A stretch of DNA of 64,000 nucleotides from DATIRA01 sp964553405 (GTDB lineage: Bacteria > Pseudomonadota > Gammaproteobacteria > Steroidobacterales > Steroidobacteraceae). Shown piece after piece: positions 31,052 to 42,673 of this stretch. Under the pieces are notes generated by a model. It made no database searches, was not told the DNA's origin, and was given only the letters and a program-made list of their open reading frames with translations. The translations under genes and the position numbers were made by a program. The DNA lies in the NCBI GenBank assembly GCA_964553405.1, contig CAZKLS010000001.1:1-64000 (forward strand), given 5' to 3'. The first letter of the stretch is position 1, and each line of letters opens with the position of its first letter.

Positions 31052-32581
31052 TCAGGCGACGCGGACCGGGATGCCGAGCGTGCGGATCTTCTCGGCCCAG
31101 GCCGCCGGCGCGGTGTTGTGCACGGAGGTCCCGTTCGAATCCACGGCGACGGTGACCGGCATGTCCTTGACCTCGAACTCGTAGATCGCCTCCATCCCGA
31201 GCTCGGCGAAGGCGACCACCCGGGCCTTGCGGATCGCCTTGGAGACGAGATAGGCGGCCCCGCCGACGGCGACCAGATAGGCGGCCCGGTGCTTGCGAAT
31301 CGCCTCGACCGCCGCAGGCCCGCGCTCGGCCTTGCCGACCATCGCGATCAGGCCGGTCCGCTCGAGCATCATCCCGGTGAACTTGTCCATCCGCGTGGCA
31401 GTGGTCGGCCCCGCCGGTCCCACGACCTCATCGCCCACCGGATCCACCGGACCCACGTAGTAGATGACCCGGTTGGTGAAGTCCACGCCTTCCGGCAGGC
31501 CCTCGCCGCGCTCGAACAGCTCGGCGATGCGCTTGTGGGCAGCGTCCCGGCCGGTGAGCATCCGTCCGTTCAGCAGCAGCGTCTCACCCGGCTTCCAGGA
31601 CTCGACCTCCTGCCGCGTGAGCCGGTCGAGATCGACGCGACGCGACGCGGGACCTGCGCTCCAGGTGACCTCGGGCCACTGCTCGAGCGACGGCGGGACG
31701 AATTCGGCCGCGCCGCTGCCGTCGAGCACGAAGTGCGCGTGGCGCGTCGCGGCGCAGTTCGGAATCATCGCGACCGGCTTCGAGGCGGCGTGCGTCGGAT
31801 AGCTGCGGATCTTGACGTCGAGCACCGTGGTGAGACCGCCGAGCCCCTGCGCACCGATCCCGAGCGCGTTGATCTTCTCGTACAGCTCGACACGGAGCTC
31901 CTCGATGGGAGTGGCCGGTCCGCGCGCCAGCAGCTCGTGCATGTCGATCGGGTCCATCAGCGCTTCCTTCGCGAGCAGCACCGCCTTCTCGGCCGTGCCG
32001 CCGACGCCGAGCCCGATGATGCCGGGCGGACACCAGCCCGCGCCCATGGTCGGCACCGTCTTCAGCACCCAGTCCTGGATCGAGTCACTGGGGTTCAGCA
32101 TCACGAACTTGGACTTGTTCTCCGAGCCGCCGCCCTTTGCCGCGACCGTGACGTCGACCGTCGCGCCCGGCACCAGCTCGACGTGCACGACCGCGGGCGT
32201 GTTGTCGCCGGTGTTCTTGCGGGCGAACAGCGGGTCGGCCACGACGGAGGCCCGCAGCCGGTTGTCCGGGTGCTGGTACGCGCGGCGCACGCCCTCGTTC
32301 ACCATCTCGACGAGGCCCTGCTTCGCGTCCCAGCGCACGTCCATCCCCACCTTCAGGAACACGTTGACGATGCCCGTGTCCTGGCAGATCGGCCGGTGGC
32401 CCTCCGCACACATGCGCGAATTGGTCAGTATCTGGGCGATCGCGTCCCGGGCGGCCGGCGACTGCTCGCGCTGGTAGGCACGGCCGAGATGCTCGATGTA
32501 GTCGATCGGGTGGTAGTAGGAAATGAACTGCAGCGCGTCGGCGACGCTCTGCACGAAATCTGCCTCTTTAATCACCGTCAT
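31052..32581 (-). CDS. Class I fumarate hydratase (iron-sulfur)
   Basis: TCA-cycle enzyme interconverting fumarate and malate with an oxygen-sensitive [4Fe-4S] cluster. The 509 residues join the alpha and beta modules in one chain (FumA/FumB style). Likely cluster cysteines are in PICQDTGIV, GAGWCPPGIIG and IPNCAATRHAH; the C-terminal module has YYVGPVDPVGDEVVGPAGPT. A strong GGAGGTG is seven bases before the ATG. It sits between gatB and hslO; pairing an oxidation-prone enzyme with a redox chaperone is suggestive but may be chance. Tartrate dehydratase would usually be two subunits, so fumarase is favoured. Confidence 0.93.
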   Translation of the reverse strand: MTVIKEADFVQSVADALQFISYYHPIDYIEHLGRAYQREQSPAARDAIAQILTNSRMCAEGHRPICQDTGIVNVFLKVGMDVRWDAKQGLVEMVNEGVRRAYQHPDNRLRASVVADPLFARKNTGDNTPAVVHVELVPGATVDVTVAAKGGGSENKSKFVMLNPSDSIQDWVLKTVPTMGAGWCPPGIIGLGVGGTAEKAVLLAKEALMDPIDMHELLARGPATPIEELRVELYEKINALGIGAQGLGGLTTVLDVKIRSYPTHAASKPVAMIPNCAATRHAHFVLDGSGAAEFVPPSLEQWPEVTWSAGPASRRVDLDRLTRQEVESWKPGETLLLNGRMLTGRDAAHKRIAELFERGEGLPEGVDFTNRVIYYVGPVDPVGDEVVGPAGPTTATRMDKFTGMMLERTGLIAMVGKAERGPAAVEAIRKHRAAYLVAVGGAAYLVSKAIRKARVVAFAELGMEAIYEFEVKDMPVTVAVDSNGTSVHNTAPAAWAEKIRTLGIPVRVA

Positions 32582-32606
32582 GGAACACCTCCAGCCTGCG
32601 GACCGG

Positions 32607-32629
32607 CGCGTCCCGCGGGTCGGGACGCG
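32607..32629. other. Hairpin between gatB and fumarase genes
   Basis: GCGTCCCG (32608-32615) pairs with CGGGACGC (32621-32628) around five bases, plus one outer C-G pair. It ends at the gatB stop. There is no T-run on either strand, so it is more likely an mRNA-stabilising or attenuating structure than an intrinsic terminator. Confidence 0.4.
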
Positions 32630-34069
32630 TCAACCCGGCAGCTTGCGCTTCAGCAGCTCGTTGACCTGAGCCGGATTGGCCTTGCCCTGCGTTTCCTTCA
32701 TGACCTGCCCGACGAAGAAGCCGAACAGCTTGTCCTTGCCGGCCCGGTAGTCGTCGAGCTGCTTCGGGTTGCGCGCCATCACCGCCTCGATCACCTTCTC
32801 GATCGCGGACGTGTCGGTGATCTGGCGCAAGCCCCGCGCGTCGATGACCGCATCGGCCTCGAGGCCTTCCTGCCACATCAGCTCGAAGACTTCCTTGGCG
32901 ATCTTGCCGGAGATCGTCTGGTCGGCGATCCGCAGCAGCAGGCCCGCGAGACGCCCGGCATCCACGCGGCTCGATGGGATGTCGAGGTTGTCGCGGTTCA
33001 ACGCGCCGGCCAGCTCGCCCATCACCCAGTTGGCCGCCAGCTTCGGCTCGCCGCCGAGCGCGCGGACCACGGACTCGTAGTAGTCCGCCTGCTCGCGACT
33101 GGCCGTCAGCACGCCCGCGTCGTACTCCGACAGCCCGTGCTCGCGGCTGAAACGCCCGGCCTTCGCGTCCGGCAGTTCCGGCAGCGACTCGCGCAGCTCC
33201 TCGATGAGCGCCTCGTCGATCGCGACGGGCAGCAGGTCGGGATCCGGGAAATACCGGTAGTCGTTCGCCTCTTCCTTGGAGCGCATCGAGCGGGTCTCGC
33301 CGCGATCGGGATCGTACAGCCGCGTCTCCTGCACCACCGCTCCGCCGCTCTCGAGCAACTCGATCTGCCGCTCGACCTCGAAGTTGATCGCGCGCTCGAC
33401 GAAGCGGAACGAGTTGAGATTCTTGATCTCCGCGCGCGTGCCGAACTTCTGCTGACCGCGCGGCCGCACCGAGACGTTCGCGTCGCAACGGAACGAGCCC
33501 TCCTGCATGTTCCCGTCGCAGATGCCGAGGTAACGGACCAGCGTATGGACCTTCTTCATGTACGCCACGGCCTCGCGGGCCGATCGCATGTCCGGCTCGG
33601 ACACGATCTCCAGCAGCGGCGTACCGGCACGGTTCAGGTCGATACCGGACAGGCCGTGGAAATCCTCGTGCAGCGACTTGCCGGCATCCTCCTCCAGGTG
33701 AGCGCGCGTGATGCCGATCCGCTTGCGCTCGCCGTCCTCGAGCACGATGTCGAGCGCGCCCTGCTCGACCACCGGCCGCTCGTACTGGCTGATCTGGTAG
33801 CCCTTCGGCAGGTCCGGGTAGAAGTAGTTCTTGCGCGCGAACACCGAGCGCCGGGCGACCCGCGCGCCGATCGCGAGCCCGAATCGCACGGCCATCCGCA
33901 GCGCCTCGGCATTGAGCACCGGCAACACGCCCGGGTAGCCGAGGTCCACCAGGTTCGCCTGCGCGTTCGGCGAGGCGCCGTAGGCCGTGGACGAGCCCGA
34001 GAAGATCTTGCTGCGCGTGGCCAGCTGCGCATGAATCTCCAGGCCGATGACTGTTTCCCAGTCCATCAT
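32630..34069 (-). CDS. gatB: Asp/Glu-tRNA amidotransferase subunit B
   Basis: Subunit of the GatCAB amidotransferase that recognises misacylated Asp-tRNA(Asn) or Glu-tRNA(Gln) and phosphorylates the acyl group. The 479 residues start [15 protein letters not shown], include [19 protein letters not shown] and the GatB-Yqey tail domain ending [13 protein letters not shown]. Its ATG overlaps the gatA stop (ATGA). Confidence 0.97.
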   Translation of the reverse strand: MMDWETVIGLEIHAQLATRSKIFSGSSTAYGASPNAQANLVDLGYPGVLPVLNAEALRMAVRFGLAIGARVARRSVFARKNYFYPDLPKGYQISQYERPVVEQGALDIVLEDGERKRIGITRAHLEEDAGKSLHEDFHGLSGIDLNRAGTPLLEIVSEPDMRSAREAVAYMKKVHTLVRYLGICDGNMQEGSFRCDANVSVRPRGQQKFGTRAEIKNLNSFRFVERAINFEVERQIELLESGGAVVQETRLYDPDRGETRSMRSKEEANDYRYFPDPDLLPVAIDEALIEELRESLPELPDAKAGRFSREHGLSEYDAGVLTASREQADYYESVVRALGGEPKLAANWVMGELAGALNRDNLDIPSSRVDAGRLAGLLLRIADQTISGKIAKEVFELMWQEGLEADAVIDARGLRQITDTSAIEKVIEAVMARNPKQLDDYRAGKDKLFGFFVGQVMKETQGKANPAQVNELLKRKLPG

Positions 34070-35538
34070 TCGTAGCCCTGCGGAAGCCTGCGGTGCCAGT
34101 CAGTCTGCTGCTGATACTGGTGCGCGAGCGCCAGCAGGCGCTGCTCCCCGAAGTGCGGACCGATCAGCTGCAGCCCCGCCGGCAGGTCCCGGCCGCCCTC
34201 CGCGACGAACCCGCAGGGCAGCGACATGGCCGGGAGGCCGGCCAGGTTGGCCCCGATCGTGTAGATGTCGTTCAGGTACATGGTGATCGGGTCGCTGGTC
34301 TGCGCGCCCAGCTCGAACGCGGCGGTCGGGGAGGTCGGCCCGACGATGACGTCCACCTCGGCGAACGCGCGCGCGAAATCCGCGGCGATCAGCTGCCTGA
34401 CCTTCTGCGCCTTCAGGTAGTAGGCGTCGTAGTAGCCGGCCGACAGCACGTAGGTGCCGGTCATGATGCGCCGCTTGACCTCGGCGCCGAACCCCTCGCC
34501 GCGCGAGCGCTTGTAGAGGTCCGCGAGGTCGCGGGGATCGTCGCAGCGATGACCGAACCTGACGCCGTCGAACCGGGACAGGTTCGAGGAGCACTCCGCC
34601 GGCGCGACGACGTAGTAGGTCGGCACGGACAGCGGCAGGTTCGGCAGGCTCACGTCCACGAGCCGCGCGCCGGCCGCCTCGAGCGTCCCGAGCGCGGCCC
34701 GGACATGGCGCTCGATGCCCGGATCGAGGCCTGCGTCGAAGAACTCCCGGGCCACGCCGAGGCGCAAGCCCCCGAGCGGCGCCGCGAGGCCGGCCGCGTA
34801 GTCCGGCACCGGCACGTCGACGCTGGTCGAGTCCCGCGGGTCGAACCCGGACATCGCCTCGAGCAGCAGCGCGGCGTCCTCCGCCGAGCGCGCCAGCACG
34901 CCTGCCTGGTCGAGGCTGGAGGCGAAGGCGATCATGCCGTAGCGCGATACCCGCCCGTAGGTCGGCTTGATCCCGGTCAGGTTGGTCAGCGCAGCCGGCT
35001 GGCGTATGGACCCGCCGGTGTCGGTCCCGCTGGCCGCCGCCGCGAGGCAGGCCGCGACCGCCGAGGCCGACCCGCCCGAGGAGCCGCCGGGCACCCGGCC
35101 GGGATCCCAGGGATTGCGGACCGGGCCGAAGTGGCTGGTCTCGTTCGACGAGCCCATCGCGAACTCGTCCATGTTGGCCTTGCCGAGCAGTACCGTGCCG
35201 GCGGCCTTCCAGCGCGCCACGACCGTCGCGTCGTAGGGGGCGACGAAATTCCCGAGCATTCGCGAGCCGCAGGTCGTCAGGATGCCGTCGGTGCAGAAGA
35301 TGTCCTTGTGGACGATGGGCACGCCGGTCAGCGGGCCGCCCTCGCCGCGCCCGAGCACCTCGTCCGCGGCGCGCGCGTCCTCGAGCGCCCGGTCCGCGGT
35401 GACGGTGATGAAGGCGTTCAGGTCCGGGCCGAGCCGCTCGATCCGGCCGAGGAAATGCAACGTGAGCTCGAGGCTGGAGAACCTCCGCGCCTTCAGGCCG
35501 GCGGCCAGGTCGGCCACGGACAGTGTATGCAGGGCCAT
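34066..35538 (-). CDS. gatA: Asp/Glu-tRNA amidotransferase subunit A
   Basis: Amidase-signature subunit that releases ammonia from glutamine for GatB. The 490 residues carry the Ser-cisSer-Lys triad: the Lys in [12 protein letters not shown] near 79, and the serines in [13 protein letters not shown] and [14 protein letters not shown] (about 150-180). Lies between gatC (13 bases upstream) and gatB (overlapping). Confidence 0.97.
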   Translation of the reverse strand: MALHTLSVADLAAGLKARRFSSLELTLHFLGRIERLGPDLNAFITVTADRALEDARAADEVLGRGEGGPLTGVPIVHKDIFCTDGILTTCGSRMLGNFVAPYDATVVARWKAAGTVLLGKANMDEFAMGSSNETSHFGPVRNPWDPGRVPGGSSGGSASAVAACLAAAASGTDTGGSIRQPAALTNLTGIKPTYGRVSRYGMIAFASSLDQAGVLARSAEDAALLLEAMSGFDPRDSTSVDVPVPDYAAGLAAPLGGLRLGVAREFFDAGLDPGIERHVRAALGTLEAAGARLVDVSLPNLPLSVPTYYVVAPAECSSNLSRFDGVRFGHRCDDPRDLADLYKRSRGEGFGAEVKRRIMTGTYVLSAGYYDAYYLKAQKVRQLIAADFARAFAEVDVIVGPTSPTAAFELGAQTSDPITMYLNDIYTIGANLAGLPAMSLPCGFVAEGGRDLPAGLQLIGPHFGEQRLLALAHQYQQQTDWHRRLPQGYE

Positions 35539-35551
35539 GGTGTGGACGAGC

Positions 35552-35842
35552 CTATTCGATCACTTTCGGCACGAGATACAGCCCGGCCGCGACGCTCGGG
35601 GCGTTGCGCTGGTACTTCTCGTGCTGGTCGGTCTCCGTAACCCGGTCAGGCCGCAGGCGCTGCACCTGCTCGGCCAGCGGATGCGCCATCGGCTCCACGT
35701 CGCCGGTGTCCGCCGACTGGAGCTGCTCGACGAAGTCGATGATGCGCGAGAGGCTGTCCACGTAGACGGGCATCTGTTCCTCGGTGATCTCGAGGCGCGC
35801 GAGATGGGCAATCGCCCCGACCTGGTCTCGTGTCAGACTCAT
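35552..35842 (-). CDS. gatC: Asp/Glu-tRNA amidotransferase subunit C
   Basis: Small subunit of 96 residues that wraps between GatA and GatB. The sequence [19 protein letters not shown] and the tail [10 protein letters not shown] and YLVPKVIE are typical. The ATG at 35842 is the family start; a TTG at 35860 would add six residues without support. First gene of gatCAB, divergent from mreB. Confidence 0.95.
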   Translation of the reverse strand: MSLTRDQVGAIAHLARLEITEEQMPVYVDSLSRIIDFVEQLQSADTGDVEPMAHPLAEQVQRLRPDRVTETDQHEKYQRNAPSVAAGLYLVPKVIE

Positions 35843-35880
35843 GCGCTGGGCTCTGGGCAAGCTGGGAAACGGATCGCGAA

Positions 35881-37025
<1,145 letters not shown>

Positions 37026-37053
37026 GCGCGGCCGACCGCCGCCTGCAGAGTCC

Positions 37054-37986
37054 GTGGTCGAACTGAGCCACGACACGCGACCCATCATCGGCCAGGGCCC
37101 GCCGCTCGGCGCGGCTTTCATCGCACTGGCGCTGCTGTCGATCGCGCTGATGGTCGCCGACCATCGCTACCAGCAGCTCGACCGGGTCCGCAGCTGGCTC
37201 GGTGCCGCGGCGTACCCTGTGCAGCGGGCGATCGACCTGCCCTTCCGCGCCTGGGACTGGCTCACCGACTCGTTTGCCGACCGCAGCCGACTGCGCCGCG
37301 AGAACCTCGAGCTCAGCACGCGCCTGCGACTGGCGAACCTGCAGCTGCAGCGATTCGCCGCGCTCGAGGACGAGAACCGGCGCCTCCGGGACATGCGGGA
37401 GAACACGGCCGGCGTGGCCGAGCGCGTGCTGGTAGCCTCGATCCTGAACGTCGATCTCGATCCGTTCCGGCACCGGGTGCTGCTGGACAAGGGGACCCGC
37501 GACGGCGTCTTCAAGGGCCAGGCCGTGCTGGACGGCGAGGGGATCTTCGGACAGGTCTGGCGCGTCAGCGAACGGACCAGCGAGGTGATCCTGATCAGTG
37601 ACGCCGAGCACGCGATTCCGGTCGCCTCGAACCGCAGCGGGATCCGCAGCATCGCGGTCGGCACCGGAGACTCGGAGCGGTTGTCGCTGCCGTTCGTCAC
37701 CGCCGAGGCGGACCTGAAGAGAGACGACCTGCTGATTTCGACCGGCCTGGGCGGGGTCTTTCCGCCGGGCTACCCGGTGGCCCGCATCACGAGGGTCGAA
37801 CGCGCGGCCAGCGCGACGTTCGCGATCGTCGAGGCCGAGCCCACCGCCAGGCTGGCGCTCGACCGGGAGGTGCTGCTGGTCTGGTTCAGGGAAGAGCCGC
37901 AGGACGAGCCGGCGCAGGAGGCGGCGGATGCCGCAGAGGAGCCGGCGCCGCCGACCGGGCAGGCGAGCGACGAGGCCGCGCGATGA
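37054..37986 (+). CDS. mreC: Rod-shape-determining protein MreC
   Basis: Periplasmic scaffold anchored by one N-terminal membrane helix (about residues 17-38, AAFIALALLSIALMVADH), then a coiled coil (RRENLELSTRLRLANLQLQR) and a beta-barrel domain (VLLDKGTRDGVFKGQAVLDG, ISTGLGGVFPPGYPVARIT). It ends in an acidic Ala/Glu/Pro tail. Start is GTG at 37054. It connects MreB with PBP2 activation in the elongasome. Confidence 0.95.
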   Translation: MVELSHDTRPIIGQGPPLGAAFIALALLSIALMVADHRYQQLDRVRSWLGAAAYPVQRAIDLPFRAWDWLTDSFADRSRLRRENLELSTRLRLANLQLQRFAALEDENRRLRDMRENTAGVAERVLVASILNVDLDPFRHRVLLDKGTRDGVFKGQAVLDGEGIFGQVWRVSERTSEVILISDAEHAIPVASNRSGIRSIAVGTGDSERLSLPFVTAEADLKRDDLLISTGLGGVFPPGYPVARITRVERAASATFAIVEAEPTARLALDREVLLVWFREEPQDEPAQEAADAAEEPAPPTGQASDEAAR

Positions 37987-38465
37987 GGCGCGGCGCGCTT
38001 TCCTCCAGGCTGGGCTACTGGGGCAGCATCGCCGCCGGGCTCGTGCTCGCGATCGTACCGCTGCCGGACTGGCTCGATCCGGTGCGGCCCGACCTCGCGC
38101 TGCTCGCCGTCATCTACTGGGTTCTCGCGGCTCCCCGGATGGCCGGCCTGGGATCAGCGTGGCTCGCCGGCCTCGGGCTGGACGTCCTCAAGGGAATGGT
38201 GCTCGGCCAGCACGCGCTGGGTTTCCTGGTGGTCGCGTTCCTGACGCATCGGCTGCAGCTGCGCATGCGGATGTTCCCGCTGCTGCACCAGGCGATCGTG
38301 GTGATGCTGCTGCTCGGCGCGTATCACTTCCTGATCTTCTGGACCGACGGGCTCACGGGACACGGCTACACGAACCTGTCGCAGTGGCTGCCGGTGCTCT
38401 CCGGCGCCCTGCTGTGGCCGCTGATCGTGGCACTGGGCGACACGCTGTCCCGCCGGTCACGGTGA
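37983..38465 (+). CDS. mreD: Rod-shape-determining protein MreD
   Basis: Small integral membrane protein of 160 residues with about five hydrophobic segments (IAAGLVLAIVPLPDWLDPVRPDLALLAVIYW at 15-45 and others). MreD family identity rests on this topology, on WLAGLGLDVLKGMVLGQHAL, and on its place after mreC, which it overlaps by four bases (ATGA). Confidence 0.93.
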   Translation: MRRGALSSRLGYWGSIAAGLVLAIVPLPDWLDPVRPDLALLAVIYWVLAAPRMAGLGSAWLAGLGLDVLKGMVLGQHALGFLVVAFLTHRLQLRMRMFPLLHQAIVVMLLLGAYHFLIFWTDGLTGHGYTNLSQWLPVLSGALLWPLIVALGDTLSRRSR

Positions 38466-38484
38466 ACGTGCCGGTAACGCGCTG

Positions 38485-40419
38485 ATGCCCCGTCCGGTGC
38501 GCCTGAAAGACCATTGGGCCGAACAGCGGCTGTTCGGCCGCCGCGTCATCGCCGCCTCGGTCGTGATCCTGCTGGTGCTGGCGCTGCTGGTGGCGCGGCT
38601 CGTCTACCTGCAGGTGCTGCGCCACGAGTACTTCAGTGAGCTGTCGCAGGGCAACCAGATCCGGATCGACCCGATCCCGCCGAACCGCGGGCTGATCCTG
38701 GACCGCAACGGCGTGCCGCTCGCGCTGAACCGCCCCGCCTACCAGCTGGAGGTCGTGCGTGAGCAGACCCCGGACCTGCGGCAGACGCTGGAGGACCTCG
38801 CGGGCCTGGACCTGATCGAGCGGGACGAGATCGAGCGCCTGCTGAAGACGATCAAGGCGCGTCGCAGCTTCGACTCGGTGCCGGTCAAGCTGCAGCTGAG
38901 CGAGGAGCAGCTGGCCCGGTTCGCGGTGCACCGGCCGGACTTCCCCGGCGTCGAGATCCGTCCCCGCATGACGCGTTACTACCCCCAGCAGGGCACCGGC
39001 GTGCATGCGCTCGGTTACGTCGGGGCGATCAGCGAGAAGGACCAGGAGCGCATCGACCTGCCAAACTACGCGGGCACTACGCTGATCGGAAAGCTCGGCA
39101 TCGAGCGCGCCTACGAGGACGAGCTGCACGGTGACACCGGCTACCAGCAGCTGCTGGTGAACGCGCAGGGGCGCAGGGTCGAGCGCATCGGGCTCGAAAC
39201 GCCCGAGCTCGAGCGACGCGAGCCGGTCGCTGGCAACGACCTGATCCTCTCGATAGACGCCCGCCTGCAGCAGGTGATCGAGGCCGAGCTCGCCGGGCGG
39301 CGGGCCGCCGTCGTCGCGATCGACCCGCGCAACGGCGACGTGCTCGCTTTCGTAAGCACGCCGACCTTCGACCCGAACGGGTTCGCGCGCGGACTGACCT
39401 ACGCCGAGTATTCGGCGCTCGAGAACGACGTCGACAAGCCGCTCTATGACCGGGCGCTGCGCGGCGTCTATCCACCGGGCTCGACGATCAAGCCGCTGGT
39501 GGCCCTTGCGGCGCTCGAATACGGCACCATGGACGCCCCGGACAGTCGCTTCTGCCGCGGGTTTTTCCAGCTGCCCGGATCGAGCCACCGCTTTCGCGAC
39601 TGGAAGCGCGGCGGTCACGGCACGGTGGACATGCACGACGCCATCGCGCAGTCCTGCGACGTCTACTTCTACCAGGTCGCCGACGCGATGGGGATCGACC
39701 GGCTGCACGACTTCCTGGTCCGATTCGGCCTCGGCGGCAAGACCGGCATCGACATCGGCGGCGAACGCGACGGGCTGGTGCCGTCGAGGGACTGGAAGAA
39801 GACGGCGTTCAAGCGCAAGGACATGCAGGTCTGGTTTCCTGGAGAGACTGTCATCGCCGGCATCGGCCAGGGTTACATGCTGACCACCCCGCTGCAGCTG
39901 GCGCACGCGGCGGCCACGATCGCGGCGCGCGGCAAACGCTATGCCCCGAGGCTGGTCCAGGGCATCCGCGATTCGAAGACCGGCGAGCTTCGCCAGCTCG
40001 AGGCGCGCGAGCTTCCTCCGGTCACGTTGGGCAACCCTGAACACTGGGACACGATCATCGGCGGGATGGTCGGCGTGATGAACGATGCGCGCGGCACGGC
40101 GCGCCGCAGCCAGGCCGGCGCCCCGTACCGCATCGCGGGCAAGACCGGCACCGCCCAGGTCTTCAGCGTCGGCCAGAGCGAGCGTTACGACGAGAGCCAG
40201 ATCGAGGAGAGGCTGCGCGACCATGCGCTGTTCGTCGCCTTCGCCCCGGTCGAGGACCCGCAGCTCGCCGTCGCTGTGCTGGTCGAGAACGGCCGCAGCG
40301 GCAGCGGCACGGCGGCGCCGATCGCCCGCAAGGTCTTCGACGCCTACCTGCTGCCGCCCGGGTCCGAGCCGGAGCCTGCCGGGACGCAGCAGCAGGTGGC
40401 CGGGGAGAGCGAGGAATGA
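38485..40419 (+). CDS. mrdA: Penicillin-binding protein 2
   Basis: Elongation-specific DD-transpeptidase that cross-links new glycan made by RodA. The 644 residues have a membrane helix at 20-43, a pedestal domain (about 60-240) and the transpeptidase with Ser333/Lys336 in YPPGSTIKPL, the SCD variant of SxN in QSCDVYFY near 398, and KTGTAQ near 553. Starts 19 bases after mreD and overlaps rodA. Confidence 0.97.
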   Translation: MPRPVRLKDHWAEQRLFGRRVIAASVVILLVLALLVARLVYLQVLRHEYFSELSQGNQIRIDPIPPNRGLILDRNGVPLALNRPAYQLEVVREQTPDLRQTLEDLAGLDLIERDEIERLLKTIKARRSFDSVPVKLQLSEEQLARFAVHRPDFPGVEIRPRMTRYYPQQGTGVHALGYVGAISEKDQERIDLPNYAGTTLIGKLGIERAYEDELHGDTGYQQLLVNAQGRRVERIGLETPELERREPVAGNDLILSIDARLQQVIEAELAGRRAAVVAIDPRNGDVLAFVSTPTFDPNGFARGLTYAEYSALENDVDKPLYDRALRGVYPPGSTIKPLVALAALEYGTMDAPDSRFCRGFFQLPGSSHRFRDWKRGGHGTVDMHDAIAQSCDVYFYQVADAMGIDRLHDFLVRFGLGGKTGIDIGGERDGLVPSRDWKKTAFKRKDMQVWFPGETVIAGIGQGYMLTTPLQLAHAAATIAARGKRYAPRLVQGIRDSKTGELRQLEARELPPVTLGNPEHWDTIIGGMVGVMNDARGTARRSQAGAPYRIAGKTGTAQVFSVGQSERYDESQIEERLRDHALFVAFAPVEDPQLAVAVLVENGRSGSGTAAPIARKVFDAYLLPPGSEPEPAGTQQQVAGESEE

Positions 40420-41561
40420 GAGACGAAATCGCAGGCCCCGGATACCGGAGCCGCACGCAGCGCACGCTGACCGGCAGCGGCCGGGTGCTCGAGGCGCTGC
40501 ACCTGGACGGGCCGCTGCTGCTGGCGCTGCTCGCGGTATGCGCGGCGGGCCTGATCGTGCTGTTCAGCGCGGCGGGCGAGGACTTCTCGGTGTTCCTGAG
40601 GCAGGCGACGCGAGCCGGCCTCGCGTTCGTGGTGCTGGTGGCAATGGCCCAGATACCGCCGCGCATACTGCGGGTGGCCGCCCCCTGGCTCTACGCGGCC
40701 GGCGTGCTGCTGCTGGTCGTCGTCGCCGTCACCGGCGACGTCGCAATGGGTGCCCAGAGGTGGCTGGACCTGGGCTTTGTCCGGTTCCAGCCCTCGGAGA
40801 TCATGAAGATCGCCGTGCCGATGGTATGCGCATGGTTCCTGCAGGACCGGCCCCTGCCGCCGGACCTGCGCAGCCTGCTGGTGCTGGCGGTCGCGATCAT
40901 GGTTCCCACGCTGCTGATCGCGGAACAGCCGGACCTCGGCACCTCGCTGCTGGTCGCAAGCGGTGGCGTGCTGGTCGTTCTGCTCGCCGGTCTGCAGGTC
41001 CGCTACATCGTCTCGCTCGGCGCGCTGCTGCTGGCCGCCGTGCCGGTCGTCTGGCACATGCTCCACGACTACCAGCGGCAGCGCGTCCTCACCTTCCTCA
41101 ATCCCCAGAGCGACCCGCTCGGCGCCGGCTACCACACGATCCAGTCGCAGATCGCCATCGGCTCAGGCGGGATGTTCGGCAAGGGCTACATGAACGGCAG
41201 CCAGGCACAGCTGGAGTTCCTGCCGGAACGGTCCACGGACTTCATCTTCGCCGTGATCGGAGAGGAATGGGGACTGGTGGGCCTGGTCGTGCTGCTGCTG
41301 CTGTACGTGCTGGTGATCGCGCGCGGCCTGTACATCGCGGTACAGGCCCAGGACACCTTCTCGCGCCTGCTGGCCGGCAGCCTGTCGCTGACCTTCGGTG
41401 TCTACGTGTTCGTCAACACCGGCATGGTCGCCGGGCTGTTGCCGGTCGTCGGCGTGCCGCTGCCGCTGGTCAGCTACGGCGGCACCTCCATGGTGACCCT
41501 CATGGCGGGCTTCGGTATCCTGATGTCCATTCACTCCCGCCGCAAACTGGTCGCAACTTGA
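40416..41561 (+). CDS. rodA: SEDS glycosyltransferase RodA
   Basis: Membrane peptidoglycan polymerase working with PBP2. The 381 residues have ten likely membrane helices and SEDS signatures: AQRWLDLGFVRFQPSEIMKI, LIAEQPDLGTSLLV with the catalytic-region Asp, and SERSTDFIFAVIGEEWGLVG-like PERSTDFIFAVIGEEWGLVG, then PLVSYGGTSM near the end. Starts within the mrdA stop (ATGA). Confidence 0.97.
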   Translation: MRDEIAGPGYRSRTQRTLTGSGRVLEALHLDGPLLLALLAVCAAGLIVLFSAAGEDFSVFLRQATRAGLAFVVLVAMAQIPPRILRVAAPWLYAAGVLLLVVVAVTGDVAMGAQRWLDLGFVRFQPSEIMKIAVPMVCAWFLQDRPLPPDLRSLLVLAVAIMVPTLLIAEQPDLGTSLLVASGGVLVVLLAGLQVRYIVSLGALLLAAVPVVWHMLHDYQRQRVLTFLNPQSDPLGAGYHTIQSQIAIGSGGMFGKGYMNGSQAQLEFLPERSTDFIFAVIGEEWGLVGLVVLLLLYVLVIARGLYIAVQAQDTFSRLLAGSLSLTFGVYVFVNTGMVAGLLPVVGVPLPLVSYGGTSMVTLMAGFGILMSIHSRRKLVAT

Positions 41562-41584
41562 GCACTCACCCGCCACGGCGTCGC

Positions 41585-42622
41585 ATGCCGCGATCCCTGC
41601 TGCCCGTCCTGATCCCGGCCGCACTGCTGGCCGCCGTCCCGCCGCACGCGTCGGCACTCGACGCCGGACGCAACGAGGTCGCGGGCTTCATCGACGAGAT
41701 GAGGTCGCGGCACGGTTTCGACAGCAGCGCGCTGCAGGGCGTGTTCGGCCAGGTGGAAACCCGCCAGTCCATCATCGATGCGATGTCCAGGCCCGCCGAG
41801 AAGCGCCTGAGCTGGGACGAGTACCGCGCCATTTTCATCACGGATCGCCGGATAGACCGCGGGCACGAGGTCGCGGCGAGCCAGGCGGCTGCGCTCGGCC
41901 GGGCCGCGGCTTCGGGCGTGCCCGCCAGCGTGATCCTCGCGATCGTCGGCGTCGAGACGTTCTATGGCGAGCGGACCGGCAGCTACAGGGTGATCGATGC
42001 CCTCTCGACGCTCGCCTTCGATTACCCGCCCCGCGCCGACTTCTTCCGCAGGGAACTCGAGCAGTTCCTGCTGATGTCCCGCGAGGAATCCCTCGATCCG
42101 CTGCGGCCGAAGGGCTCCTACGCCGGTGCGATGGGCATCCCGCAGTTCATGCCCAGCAGCTTTCGCGCCTACGCGGTCGATGGCGGCGGCGACGGCCATC
42201 GCGACCTCTGGTCGGACTGGGACGACGTCTTCGCCAGCGTCGCGAATTACCTGAAGGTCCATGGCTGGCGCCCGGGCGAACCGGTCATGGCAACCGCTTC
42301 CGTACAGGGCGCGAGGCTCGACGGGCTCGAGTTCGGCAGCGTGACGCTCGATCAGACGGTCGGCTCGCTGCGCAAGCGTGGTGTGACGTTCGAAGCACCG
42401 CTGCCCGACTCGGCACCGGCCGTGCTGCTGCGCCTGCCCGGCGACTCCGTGCCGGAGTACCGTGTCGGGTTCAGCAACTTTTACGTGATCACGCGTTACA
42501 ACCGCAGCCAGCTCTACGCCAGTGCCGTCAGCGACCTTGCCGATGCGCTCGGCGGCGCCGCAGCGCCCGCGCCCGATCCCGGGTCCCGGCCGTGGAGCAG
42601 CGGCCCTGGCGCGGGCCGCTGA
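41585..42622 (+). CDS. mltB: Lytic murein transglycosylase B
   Basis: Cleaves peptidoglycan with 1,6-anhydro-MurNAc formation. The 345 residues have a signal peptide (1-25, ending HASA) and the SLT_2 domain with IVGVETFYGERTGSYRVIDA (catalytic Glu), LRPKGSYAGAMGIPQFMPSS and DLWSDWDDVFASVANYL. The signal sequence shows no lipobox cysteine, unlike E. coli MltB. The ATG at 41585 lacks an obvious ribosome site; a TTG at 41558 overlapping the rodA stop is an alternative. It occupies the place where rlpA is found in E. coli. Confidence 0.92.
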   Translation: MPRSLLPVLIPAALLAAVPPHASALDAGRNEVAGFIDEMRSRHGFDSSALQGVFGQVETRQSIIDAMSRPAEKRLSWDEYRAIFITDRRIDRGHEVAASQAAALGRAAASGVPASVILAIVGVETFYGERTGSYRVIDALSTLAFDYPPRADFFRRELEQFLLMSREESLDPLRPKGSYAGAMGIPQFMPSSFRAYAVDGGGDGHRDLWSDWDDVFASVANYLKVHGWRPGEPVMATASVQGARLDGLEFGSVTLDQTVGSLRKRGVTFEAPLPDSAPAVLLRLPGDSVPEYRVGFSNFYVITRYNRSQLYASAVSDLADALGGAAAPAPDPGSRPWSSGPGAGR

Positions 42623-42673
42623 CGGACCGTCCAACCCATCAACAGATCGAGACACCAGGCTCCCACCGCACCC

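Noticed and set aside
31118..34075. 985-codon frame antisense to fumarase and gatB
   Set aside because: Covers two well-supported minus-strand genes and has no recognisable motif.
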